A DNA stretch of 64,000 nt from Hypoxylon rubiginosum (Eukaryota; Ascomycota; Sordariomycetes; Xylariales; Hypoxylaceae), in the NCBI GenBank assembly GCA_902806565.1, contig CADCXA010000033.1, positions 1 through 64,000 of the forward strand. Direction: 5' to 3'. Made by a program: the position numbers and the translations under genes. The notes beneath the pieces are model-generated. The model was not told the DNA's origin, searched no databases, and worked only from the letters and a program-made list of their open reading frames with translations. Shown here piece after piece: positions 15,136-25,116 of the stretch (positions are counted from its first letter, which is position 1; the number at the start of each line of letters is the position of its first letter).

Positions 15136-17331
15136 TATAAAAAGTAAAACGCTTTTATATTTATAGTAATTTTAATATTAAGTTTTTTTAATTTATAATT
15201 AATTTAATATATAATTTTACGGTTATTTATAAATAAATAAGTTTTATTTATAAGTTTTTTAAATATTTAAATATTTATTTAAATATATTATAATTTTTTT
15301 TTTTTATTTATCCTTTTTTAATTCTTTTAAAACTACTATTAAATTTTTTAGAAAATTTTATTTTAAAAACTATATTAATTTTTATATAACCTTTATTAAA
15401 CCACTTATTAAAAATTTTAAAATTAGTGATAAATTAAAGTAATTTTTATTATTTAACTTCATTTAAATTACCTTTTAAAACTTAAAATAAATATTAATAA
15501 ATAGTTTTTTATAGTTATTTTTTATTTTATAATTTAATTTAACGTTTATAAAAAAGTTTTTATATTATAATAAGGTATTTTTAAAAAGGTATTTATTAAT
15601 ATTATTACTAATAATTATTATTTTAATATTAATAAAAATGTTAATATTAATAATAAAATTATATTATTTAACGATATTTAAATTAAAATAATAATAATTT
15701 TTAATTAAACGTTTTAATATATTATTTACCTTATATTAAAAACGGATTTTATAATAATTTTAAAATAAAATATAATCCTTAATTACTTTTTATATAATTA
15801 ATATATATATTATAAAAAAAATAATCTTAAAAATAAAGTTATATAATATTTAAAACCTTTAATTTTTTAATTATATAAATAAAATCTAAGAATATATTAA
15901 TATTTAATTATATCTTTTTTATATTTAAATATAAATATATTTTTTAATATAATAAATAAAAAGTTTATAATTATATTTATTATTTTTTAATTTAAATATT
16001 ATTTATATTATAATTATAATAAATATAATTATTAAACTTTATAATAAACTTATTTATATTAATATATATAACTTATATAAAAGTTTAATAAATAATAGAA
16101 AATAAAAACACTTTTTTATTTTTATTTATTTAAATTATATAAAATATATAACTTAAAATATATATTATATAAAAATATTAAATTAAAGTAAAAATTATTA
16201 TATTTTTAAACCAACTAATATAATATTAAATTAAATACTTTAAAAATATATTTATTTTTATATATATATAAATCTTTTATTAAAAAAACTTATTATAATT
16301 ATTAATATATTAAATTTAATTTAATTCGTTATAAATAAATTCACTTTTTTTTTTTTATAAATATTATTAATAATAAATAACTATATTAAAAAAAATTTTT
16401 TTATAAACTTTTATTACCACTTTTTTATTATATATTAATATATAAAAAAAGTTTATATAATAATAATAATTTTTAAATAAACCAAAGAAAAAAGTTCTTA
16501 TTTTTATTTATTAAATTATTATAAATATACTATTAATTAAACTTATTAAAACATTTAGATTTAAAGAATTTTTTTATTATAATATTTTATAAAAAATCCA
16601 TTTATTATTATTTATTAATAAATATTTATTAATAATATTTAAAACTATATTTTAACCGTATTTTTTAAAACTATTTTTAAATTATATTAAACTTTTTTTA
16701 ATATAATATTACTAACAGTTTAAAATTAAAAATATAAAATTTAAAATATAAAATTAAAATTTATTTTTTCATTTTTAATAACACTTTAAAATATTATATA
16801 TAAATTTATTTTTAAAGCTTTTATTATTTAAATATATAAATAAAAATTTTTTTAATAAATTTTTAATAAAATTTTATTTTAAATTTAATTAAAATATTAT
16901 TATTAATAAAACTTATAAAAAACCAAATAATAATATTATTCTTAAAAAACTTAAAATTAATAAGTTTTTTTTTTATAATAATTAAAATTTTATTTAATAA
17001 TAATTAAAAATATTAAAAAAATTCTAAATAAAAAATTATAATTAATAATAATAATAAATATTAATTTATATAATAATTTTATTTCCTTATCTATAAAATA
17101 CTTTTTTAATATAATATATATGTGGCTGTGTAACACTTTTCCTTTTATAGTATTTTTTAAATTTAATTTTTCGATTTTGGCTAAGATGTACAAACGGTCA
17201 ACCGCACGGGGTTTTAAATGGCGCTTTGTATGGTATCACAACATATCCAATTTCCTCCAATCAGAGGTTATTTCCGTGAGACGTAAGACGGCGTGCGTAA
17301 TTCATTAGTACTGTAGTATTTGGGGACTGAC

Positions 17332-18683
17332 TCATGGCTGTGGAAGTATCTCGTCATTCCCAGGATTGGTCCACTGTTCTCGCGTCGCGGCGACAAACTT
17401 AACCTCCTGTTGATGATGAACATGAATTGCTGAAGCGTTAGATTCCGCAAAAGGGGCACCTCTTGGGGGATCATAGGTACATTCTGTTGTAACCGCGGTA
17501 CCTATCGCTGTGTTGGATCGGAAAGTCCTATCATCGCTCCCATCTTCCAATTCACAATACTTGCCTCCAGATGGATCATTGTTAATAACGTCGAGGTGCA
17601 TGGTCTCGCACTGGGAGCCATGGGAGCTCTTGTTCGTTGTCGCGAAGGAACTCTTGACCTTTCTCAGCGCTGGCTTGATATATGCGTTCAAGAGTGGTGC
17701 TAGAGTGGGAATGCAGGCGACAATGATTCCCAACCATAGCTCGCAAAAGCTGAGTACAGCAGTCAGAGGGAAATTGTAGGTATAGTCCGGATTGCTTCTC
17801 GTCCTGGCGGCTGCAGCAATCCTCCAGCCCATAATACCTATGGTACTATTCAATGGATCAGCTGTTAGACCGAGCTTCGTGTGTAGTGGTAGACTTCATC
17901 GGTAGGTGCAGTGGACTCACACAAAACCAATACTAAACATGATGCTGATAGAGATCTTATTTCGCAGTGGCATCTTCAAGTTCCAGAGTACAGGCATTGG
18001 CAAGGCAATGATGGCAATGTCGAGAGTGATGTTGGTCCCCAGTGTCGCGAAGTCGCTAATGCTCATTTCCCGGCAGTGCCCCCATTCCACTGGATACCAT
18101 AAATTGTAAATCGGCTGGCAGTTGGTCATATACACAGCGAAGAACGCGATGCAATAGCATATAACTATAGCAATGAGGCCTCTGGACCAGCGCAAGAATT
18201 CCTTTATCGTGAAGATGCGGTTGTAGAAACAGAGTATCGACAGCTTGCAAAACACGCAAGATAATAACCAGGGGATGGTACCGCCGAGGATTACCATCTG
18301 TTCTAATGTGTCAGTTGATGAATATGGCTGACGGGAAATCTGGAGCTCGTTACGAACCCTGGCTTGAACTGTGATCTCGTACTCCGTGAGCTCGTCGATA
18401 TGCTTTCCCATCCCGTTGCTGATGGCCCATATCACAGCGCCTTCAAGTGACAATGCACTCACCTGTGTATGATCTGTTAACCTGCTAATCCAAGAATTCG
18501 TTGATATGAAGTGATAGGGCAAATACCTACGTAAGCTAGTATCACGAAGGCGTCATCCATATAGAAGGCCCGTCTTGAAACTCTCGCCGCCACGTATCGC
18601 AGCCACAAGAAGAGCGTGCATACTATCGTGAAAACGATAATACATACTAGCAGCGGCACTGCCTGTTGGCTAATAACCGCCAT
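17332..18683 (-). CDS. Rhodopsin-like/Pth11-related integral membrane protein
   Basis: Four exons (18683-18531, 18462-18358, 18297-17921, 17845-17332) sum to 1149 nt, 382 aa. Introns are 60-75 bp with GT-AG ends. The protein has seven hydrophobic segments and hallmarks of the fungal rhodopsin-domain family: MDDAFVIL after the first helices, GMGKHID, CKLSILCFYNRIF, the NCQPIYNLW loop and a DIAIIALPMPVLWNLKM segment. The last helix is followed by a polar tail of roughly 100 residues. Family members include Pth11-type receptors and many proteins of unknown ligand, so a signalling role at the plasma membrane is inferred only. It is the first gene after the AT block, with its stop codon only about 220 bp from the boundary, yet it is intact. 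Family assignment is secure; the second intron donor (GTTCGT) is the least certain splice site. Confidence 0.85.
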
Positions 18684-19293
18684 CGTCGACGAGTCTGCTT
18701 TATTGATGAATTGTTAGAGGCGGGAATATTAAGGCGATGGCCATCCTCCAAAGGGGAGTGGGAAAATGAATACAATAGGATGACAAGTGCTTCAGTTTCA
18801 CCTTAACGTGAGCAAGATTAAGAGGACTAGAGGAACCATGACTGCGAGTGAGACCGCCAGCGCTCATAGCCTCATCCGAAGATCGAGCCGCATGTGGGAA
18901 TGCAGTCGATAATCTTACCTAACTTCGAACATAAAATTCAACTTTCCGATGCCGATAGTGTAATATCTCACATGCATGTATACCTACCTAGGTAGGTACC
19001 TACATAGATACCTATCTAGGATCTAGGGAGGTCCCTACACAGGACAGGCTTGTCTTTATCATAGAGGGCGTGGCCTTATCTGTATCACGATAATCTCTTA
19101 CCGCCCCCAAAGCTGTTGTACGACCCCTAACTTCGGATTTCGGTCGGTGCGCCTCAGCCAAGAGCCAACAGCAAAGGAACAAAGGGAGAGAAGCTGAATA
19201 AAATACTTCAGGAACAACTTTTTGAATCTTCTCAAACTCTGATCTGTTAGGTTTTCTGATAATAAGAAGCACTTGGTTATAACCAACCCAAGA
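18684..19293. promoter_or_regulatory. Divergent intergenic region with TACCTAGGTA-type repeats
   Basis: This 610-bp spacer separates two divergently transcribed genes, so it should hold both promoters. No gene is seen in it. Positions 18,981-19,030 are a run of overlapping CCTA/TAGG words around the palindrome ACCTAGGTAGGTACCTA, a motif that recurs in intergenic DNA across the window. Confidence 0.5.
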
Positions 19294-21159
19294 ATGGGTC
19301 TTTTACGTCCAGTCCCGATATTTCTCGCCGCACTATTTGCAGCAGCGGCATTTCTATTGCGGGATACTTGGACGGGGCAAGGGACAGAGAGCGGGTCAAT
19401 ATGCCGTTGCTTTCCCGGAGATACATGTTGGCCATCCATAACGGAATGGAACGAATTCAATCGGTCTCTAGGTGGTAAACTCATTGCGACGAATCCAATT
19501 GCTAGCATCTGCCACGATAATCACCCCTTCGCACCGTACGACGCCGAAGCATGTGCACGGTTGCAGTCCGTGTGGGAACTCCCTGAAACCCATTATGTGT
19601 CTCCGTCATCGCCTATGCCCCCCTTTTACGCCAACATGAGCTGCGATCCCTTCACGCCACGCGAAGCCCAGTGTATCATTGGGACGTACGTCCAATACAC
19701 GGTAAACGCATCCTCAGCGCAGGATTATAAGTCAACACTCGCGTTTGCTCAGCGCAACAATATTCGTCTTGTCATACGGAATACGGGCCACGATTACTTG
19801 TCAAAATCGACGGGCGCGGGAGCTATAGCCCTGTGGACGCACCATATCCGTGACGTCTCCGTAGTAGACTATGAATCACACTACTACCAGGGCAAGGCCA
19901 TGAAGCTCGGTGCTGGAGTGATGAACTTCGAAGCGCAAGCAGCTGCTCACGCACAGGGTCTACTGGTGGTTGGTGGATTCTGCCCCACGGTAGGAGTCGC
20001 GGGAGGTTATACACAGGGCGGCGGCCACGGAACTCTCGCTTCGAGATATGGTCTCGGAGCCGACCAGGTTTTGGAGTGGGAAGTTGTTACGGCCGACGGA
20101 CAGCAGTTGACTGCGACCCCTACCGAGAATCCCGATCTATACTGGGCCCTGTCCGGCGGCGGTGGCGGGACGTACGGAGTTGTGCTATCCATGACGGTGA
20201 AGGTGTATCCCGAAACTAAGGTTGCCGCTGCTAAGCTGAGCTTCACTAGCCAAGGTGTATCGTTAGATACGTTTAACGATGTGGTTAAGTCGGTGCTCTT
20301 GGGCCTACCCGAAGCCAATGATGCCGGCGTCGGCAGCCTTTGGATTTATGCAGAGGGTTTCTTCATGATGCAGCCTATAATGGCCCCGGGTTTAACAGCA
20401 GACGAGCTTTCCGCGTTGATCCGACCTTCATTAGATGAGCTAGACCTCAATGGCATAACATACGGTAAGCCCCTTTATTGAGAGCTCTCGATGTAGATGG
20501 AGCTAACATTTTTCCTCAAGATTATGCAATTGGTGATTATCCCACGTACTTTGATGCCTTCGATGCCATGAACCCTCCGTACAACATCACCCAATTCCAT
20601 ATCGGTGGTCGTTTTATCCCACGATCTCTCATCGAGTCCAAGAAAGCTATCGAACCATTGATGGATACTTTCAAGTTCATGTTCAGCAAAGGCGGAATCA
20701 TGTCTGGAATGTCCCTTAACGTCTCAAAGACGCCACTAGTTGCTCCCAACTCTGTCCATCCCGGCTGGCGTACATCCGCATTCGTTGCTGTATACGGAGC
20801 GTGAGTGTTCTAACTTTTCATCTAAGCTTCCTTTCCTTTTAGCATTCTCTAACATAACCACCTGTTTCAGGCCTTTTTATAAACTGGACTACGAAGCCAA
20901 TATTGAGAGTCTGGACCTCATCACCAATGTGCTGGGCCCTAGCTTAGAAGACATCACACCCGGGGGTGGTGCATATCTGAATGAAGGAAACATATACCAA
21001 CCCAATTTCCAGGAAACCTTCTATGGCAGCAGCTACGATAGACTCAAGTCTATCAAGGAAAGATACGACCCTAACGACTTTTTCTACGGCCCAACGGCAG
21101 TAGGGAGCGAGACATGGCGAATAGAAAGGGATGGCCGGCTGTGTCAAGTGAAACGATAG
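19294..21159 (+). CDS. Secreted FAD-linked oxidase (PCMH FAD-binding + BBE domains)
   Basis: Three exons (19294-20464, 20521-20800, 20871-21159) encode 579 aa. The first in-frame ATG is 19294 and gives a hydrophobic N-terminus (residues 6-22) that looks like a signal peptide or anchor. The FAD-binding region shows RNTGHDY with H166, the usual site of covalent histidyl-FAD attachment. CPTVG with C230 follows, a second possible flavin link, then GGYTQGGGHG. The C-terminal BBE motif is YDPNDFFYGP followed by VGSE.W. The closest remembered relatives are isoamyl-alcohol-oxidase-like and 6-hydroxynicotine-oxidase-like fungal enzymes; the substrate cannot be deduced. Four Asn-X-Ser/Thr sites are visible. 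There are no biosynthetic partners nearby except the distant monooxygenase at 31-33 kb, so a gene cluster is not supported. Confidence 0.9.
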
Positions 21160-21357
21160 CCATAGTCAACACGATCTCTTAACGATGAAGTGCCCAAGGA
21201 ATAGAAGTCTAGAAAGTAGCTGGTGAATAGATTGGAGCCAATAGAGCTCCTCGGTAGTGCCCTAGCCTGTAATGTGAGCCTCAAATGTCAGTTTCAGCGC
21301 CAGGAGGGATGTAGGTATTGGCGTTCGTAGCTTGACGTTCAGCTCCATCATTAAATC
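21160..21357. other. Short convergent spacer
   Basis: This 198-bp region lies between the stop of the FAD oxidase and the stop of the first HET-like gene, which converge. Nothing else is seen. Confidence 0.5.
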
Positions 21358-22653
21358 CTAGCCTGGGAACCTGATTTTGCGATAATCACACCACTGTTGA
21401 ATGCACTTTTCTTCGGGATGCTCTTCCACAAGCCTAAGAAGACCCTCTTGCAAGGTCCATCCTCTTTCCCACTCCATATCAAATAAGGGGAAAAGAATCC
21501 GCACCGAGTCCAACTCCACATTGGTATAGCGGTTCTCGCAGCCCATGTACGCACACTTCATGGTCGAGGTCTCGTCCCATACCACGCCGGTCTTCTCTAC
21601 GTCCCGCAGCGGCCATAGCCGTCGCAGTAGGTTGTAGTACCTGTCTTCCTCGTTGAGCACCGTTCTGCCAAAGAACTCGATGACCGTGTCCAGGTCAAAA
21701 CTGGCATCGCGTGTCTTGAGCACCACCTTCTTAGCTAGTCGCGCCTCCACATACGTCCACAGCCGCGCCATCCACTCCCCAAGACAGAGCGCCACGGCGA
21801 TATCTACGGGGCTGCAGCTCCTGAGTCGAAGCAGCACCGAGTCTAGCACCACGACGCAGTCGGCCCGGGTCACGATGGAGCGGAAGCAGTTGATGACGCC
21901 CAGCCGCAATACTTCGGCCTCGTCCTTCTGCGCAGGGGTCATGTCCTCGAGCACCTCCGGCATGGCTAGCACGTCGATCCACAGCCACTCGGCCCCGCAC
22001 CGGTCGAAGAAGCGGCGGAAGTGCGCGTAGGCGACGCCCCTCTTGCGCACCGACAGCTCCACGGGTCCCCATGCCTCCGGCGTGCGCCAACCCATCGTCT
22101 CACCCCAGACGTGCGACATGACGGCGTAGCCATCGGTGTGCCCGCCCGACCGCACGCTGAACTGCCCGGCGCCGTTGACGCAGAGCGCGGCGCCGCGGCG
22201 GACCGCCTCGCGTACGAGGGGCAGCGGCGCCTTGACGAAGCTGAACACGTCCGTGTAGAGCCCGAAGAGCAGGCGCGTCGGCGTCGGGATCTCGGCCGCC
22301 AGCGCGTGGAAGCGGCCCTGCATCACGAACACCATTCCGGCGCCAATCTGCAGCGGAAGCAGGGCGGCGGCACCGGCTAGCAGGAAGGGCCAGACAAGCC
22401 CGCGCAGCCAGATCGGAAGCACCGCTCGGTGCTTGTTGAACACAGGCCCGCAAGGGTAGCGCGACCCGGGTGTGCTGGGGTAGCGGTCCAGGCAGCTGAG
22501 CATGCGTTCGAGGTCGTCGAGGGAAAAGTGCTTGAGCTCGAAGGCGACGTTTCGCGTGGCGCGGTGGATGTCTATGTCCCGAGAGACAAGGAGGTTGCGT
22601 ATTACGATGCCATGGAACCGTTGAAGCACGCTGTATCTTCTCGGTCTAGGCAT
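21358..22653 (-). CDS. HET-like protein A, membrane-anchored and C-terminally short
   Basis: Single exon, 431 aa, ATG at 22653. Residues about 79-113 are a strongly hydrophobic stretch (one or two membrane helices). The HET-like core follows: ALCVNGAG, YAVMSHVWGE (residues 176-185), LWIDVLAMPE, a CVVVLDSVLLRL strand and RLWTYVEARLAKK. These correspond in order to the HET (heterokaryon incompatibility) domain of fungal self/non-self recognition proteins. It is clearly a paralogue of the next gene and shares its promoter region head to head. The frame stops at TAG right after IRFPG, where the neighbour continues as QFPGWAPSYL, so about 150 C-terminal residues are missing. This could be a natural short form or a nonsense-truncated copy. 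GC-rich third positions match the neighbour. Function in incompatibility is inferred. Confidence 0.75.
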   Translation of the reverse strand: MPRPRRYSVLQRFHGIVIRNLLVSRDIDIHRATRNVAFELKHFSLDDLERMLSCLDRYPSTPGSRYPCGPVFNKHRAVLPIWLRGLVWPFLLAGAAALLPLQIGAGMVFVMQGRFHALAAEIPTPTRLLFGLYTDVFSFVKAPLPLVREAVRRGAALCVNGAGQFSVRSGGHTDGYAVMSHVWGETMGWRTPEAWGPVELSVRKRGVAYAHFRRFFDRCGAEWLWIDVLAMPEVLEDMTPAQKDEAEVLRLGVINCFRSIVTRADCVVVLDSVLLRLRSCSPVDIAVALCLGEWMARLWTYVEARLAKKVVLKTRDASFDLDTVIEFFGRTVLNEEDRYYNLLRRLWPLRDVEKTGVVWDETSTMKCAYMGCENRYTNVELDSVRILFPLFDMEWERGWTLQEGLLRLVEEHPEEKCIQQWCDYRKIRFPG

Positions 22654-22960
22654 TTTCGGCGCAGCTGACTCTGAATGTAAGGTAGAGGTAGGTATCCCAT
22701 GGACGGAAATTCCAGTAAGAGATTATTTTTCAACTTCTGCCCGAATTAATTTGAGCATGGCTGGCTGACACTCGCCTCGGAATAATTGGCCCCCCATGGC
22801 TTGGCCAACTGCCAGCCAGCGTAGCTGAATACCTAGTACCAAGCCACAGGTTTCAGCTAGATTGTGATGGCAACGTGGAAGCAGTTAAACCTTTTTCACT
22901 CACTTTTCTCGCATATCGGCTTTCAGATAAACAGTGCTGAAAATTGATCTCAGTCTCGCC
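22654..22960. promoter_or_regulatory. Shared head-to-head promoter of the two HET-like genes
   Basis: 307 bp separate the two start codons. The region is AT-richer than either gene and contains TAGGTAGAGGTAGGTA beside gene A and a pyrimidine-rich stretch (CTTTTTCACTCACTTTTCTC, 22,890-22,909) before gene B. Joint regulation is inferred from the geometry. Confidence 0.5.
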
Positions 22961-24562
22961 ATGGCTCCACCACTCACGCATAGACCCATGCTGGAGCTGC
23001 TGATGCGTCACGGCGTCGACCCTCCGCAGGCCCGGTCCCGTGCCATAGCTAACCTACGCCACTGGGAGCTCAACGAGGTCGACGTCGTGCTTTCGAAGCT
23101 GCAGCGCCCAGCTCCGGACTACTGCCTCTTCCGGTCCGCCGAAGTCGCGCCCAGCGCGCTGCCTGCCGACCCGGCGGAGCACAACGCGCTGCAGCGGTGG
23201 TGGCCGTCGCTGTGGGCGCGGCGGCCCCACTGGGTAGCGCCGCCGCGGCACATGGTCGAGCGCTCGGCGAAAGAAGGTCGAGCGCTGTGCGTCAACGCCG
23301 CGGGTTGCTGGGAGCTACGAGCGGACGGATACGTGGCGCTGTCGCACGTGTGGGCGGAGGGCCTCCAGCGCGTCGAGGCACATGGCGGCGTGGAGGCGAC
23401 CAAGGTAGCCAAGGTGTTTGAGCTGCTGCGTCGCGCCGGGCTGCGTAGCGAGTGGATCTGGACCGACGTGCTCGTCATTCCAGGCGGAGGCGGCCGCGAA
23501 GACGAGGTGCTCACAGCCAAGTTGATCAACTCCATGCCGACCGTATACGGGAATGCGGAGGCTGTGCTGGTCATCGACGCCGTTGTAGTGCAGCTGCACT
23601 CGACGGAGCCGGTCGACGTGGCCGTAGGGCTGTGTCTCGGAAAATGGGCCACTCGCGTCTGGACGTACCAGGAGATCAAGCTGGCGAAACGTGCCGTGGT
23701 CGTTACAGGGTCTGGCGGCGTCGAATTTGCCGATATCGCCGCTAGGCTGGAAGAGCTGCAGAAGGCCGACAGGCCCAAGTACCGCGACATGTACCTCTGG
23801 ATGGCCATCATGGGACGGAGCGATAAGCACCGCCTTACCATTCGCGATCTGGCCACGGCCTGCGTGGACCGGAGCTCGGGCGTAGATATCGACTACGCGC
23901 GGGCCTTCTTCCCCGTGCTGGGCTTGGAGTGGGAGCCCGGCATGACGAGAGAAGACGGCATGGAGATGATCTACCGTGCGTATCTGCGGGATGCCCTGGT
24001 TATCAGCCCTTTCGCAGGGTCCCCGAGAATGAAGCAGTTTCCAGGCTGGGCGCCTTCCTATCTCCAGGGCTTGGAGGGCAGCGGCCACGGCGGCCTAGCC
24101 TCCGAAGAGCGTGGTATCCGCGGAGAATGGCATGTGCTCAAGATCATAAAGCTCGTAAGCACGACAAGACCACGATACGGAAAAATCGGGCTGAACCTGG
24201 AGGTTCAGTGCGATCGCACTCCTACTGTGCAGTGCGTCTGTGGACCGAAGGAGGACTCTGATGTCGTCGAGGCTGTTCAGGCTATGATTCGGAAAGGCCG
24301 TGGGTGGATTCTCTCTGCGACTACCTGGGAGCAATTCAGCGCCGAATGGGCGCGTCCCGTGCTGCTCGTGGAAGAAGCCGATACCCGCCCCGAGCACGGT
24401 ATGGAAGTCACAGTACACTGTTCCGCCACGCTCGGCAGCTCGGGCTCCCATCCCGAGAACAAGCGCTCTCTGCTTATCCGGCACTGGAACCCCAACGTCG
24501 ACTCCGACTTGATAAACCTTGACAAGTACGTTGTGTTCTGCCAGGACGCGCAACCTTGTTAG
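22961..24562 (+). CDS. HET-like protein B
   Basis: Single exon, 533 aa. The first ATG (22961) sits in a strong context, GCCATGG. No membrane segment is seen. HET-like core: ALCVNAAG (109-116), YVALSHVWAEG (124-134), WIWTDVLVIP, an AVLVIDAVVVQL strand and RVWTYQEIKLAK. The remainder continues through QFPGWAPSYL to a C-terminal half without a motif I recognise. It aligns in order with protein A over A's entire post-membrane length, so the pair arose by duplication and inversion. HET-domain proteins usually act in heterokaryon incompatibility or other allorecognition, triggering cell death when activated. That role is known for the family, not shown here. The canonical motif details (SHVWAEG in place of SHxWG) make this a divergent subgroup. 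Confidence 0.75.
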   Translation: MAPPLTHRPMLELLMRHGVDPPQARSRAIANLRHWELNEVDVVLSKLQRPAPDYCLFRSAEVAPSALPADPAEHNALQRWWPSLWARRPHWVAPPRHMVERSAKEGRALCVNAAGCWELRADGYVALSHVWAEGLQRVEAHGGVEATKVAKVFELLRRAGLRSEWIWTDVLVIPGGGGREDEVLTAKLINSMPTVYGNAEAVLVIDAVVVQLHSTEPVDVAVGLCLGKWATRVWTYQEIKLAKRAVVVTGSGGVEFADIAARLEELQKADRPKYRDMYLWMAIMGRSDKHRLTIRDLATACVDRSSGVDIDYARAFFPVLGLEWEPGMTREDGMEMIYRAYLRDALVISPFAGSPRMKQFPGWAPSYLQGLEGSGHGGLASEERGIRGEWHVLKIIKLVSTTRPRYGKIGLNLEVQCDRTPTVQCVCGPKEDSDVVEAVQAMIRKGRGWILSATTWEQFSAEWARPVLLVEEADTRPEHGMEVTVHCSATLGSSGSHPENKRSLLIRHWNPNVDSDLINLDKYVVFCQDAQPC

Positions 24563-25116
24563 AAAAGTTCGTGGGCACAGGCCTCTGCGAAACAGATAAT
24601 GAACGACTTTTCGCCAATGATGTGGTGGTTTGTCTGTGTCACTTACACGTTACTTGCCATCTTTTGACTCTGAGCCAGCTACCTCCCGCAAACCTTTACA
24701 TGGGCTGATCAAGAGAAGCTGGTGGCAGTTAGTTAAGCGGCGTTGACAATACGGAAATACACACAATTCACACCTGCCTACAGTACAGACGACATGCATT
24801 TTCCAATGATATATTCAAGTTTATCTCCCGCCATTTGCGGTCAAAGATTTCATCCTTCGATCGGGACTTTCCCCAACGCTCGCTGTCGCATATTCCTCAA
24901 CAGCCACTCTTGGTCAGGAGCATAATGGCTATCCAGCACAATGTCGTCCTTACTGCCAATAACAAGAGTCTTGCCAGATATCCTGCGGTGAACTAGACCA
25001 TATAATATTTGACCCGTCCAAGGGTCACCAAGCCCCTGCACACCACTCCATGCTATTATACTTGTTTTAGGATAGTGAGGACGGGGCTTTTAGTGTTGTT
25101 GGAACCAAGGCTCGGC
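24563..25116. other. Convergent spacer, no gene seen
   Basis: 554 bp between the stop codons of HET-like protein B and the agmatinase, which converge. I see no conserved frame, repeat or RNA. Confidence 0.5.

Larger units (their letters stand above)
1..17110. repeat. AT-saturated, RIP-like heterochromatic block
   Basis: About 17 kb of almost pure A and T, running off the left edge. G and C occur as isolated bases or pairs; a rare exception is a CGCGCG island near 10,172. TA-containing words dominate and open frames stay under about 70 codons of Ile/Asn/Lys/Leu/Phe/Tyr, which is what this composition gives by chance. In Pezizomycotina such blocks are typically repeats destroyed by repeat-induced point mutation (CpA to TpA) and lie in centromeric, subtelomeric or dispersed heterochromatin. 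Which of these applies cannot be decided here. No transposon domain, LTR pair or rRNA is legible. The C+G content is far too low and no mitochondrial genes are visible, so a mitochondrial insertion is unlikely. Confidence 0.85.

Noticed and set aside
1..17110. Mitochondrial DNA insertion
   Set aside because: No mitochondrial gene, tRNA or rRNA is legible and the G+C content is much lower than in known fungal mitochondrial genomes.
22021..22453. Long frames opposite or alongside the HET-like genes
   Set aside because: Arg/Ala/Pro/Gly-rich shadows caused by GC-rich third positions of the real genes.
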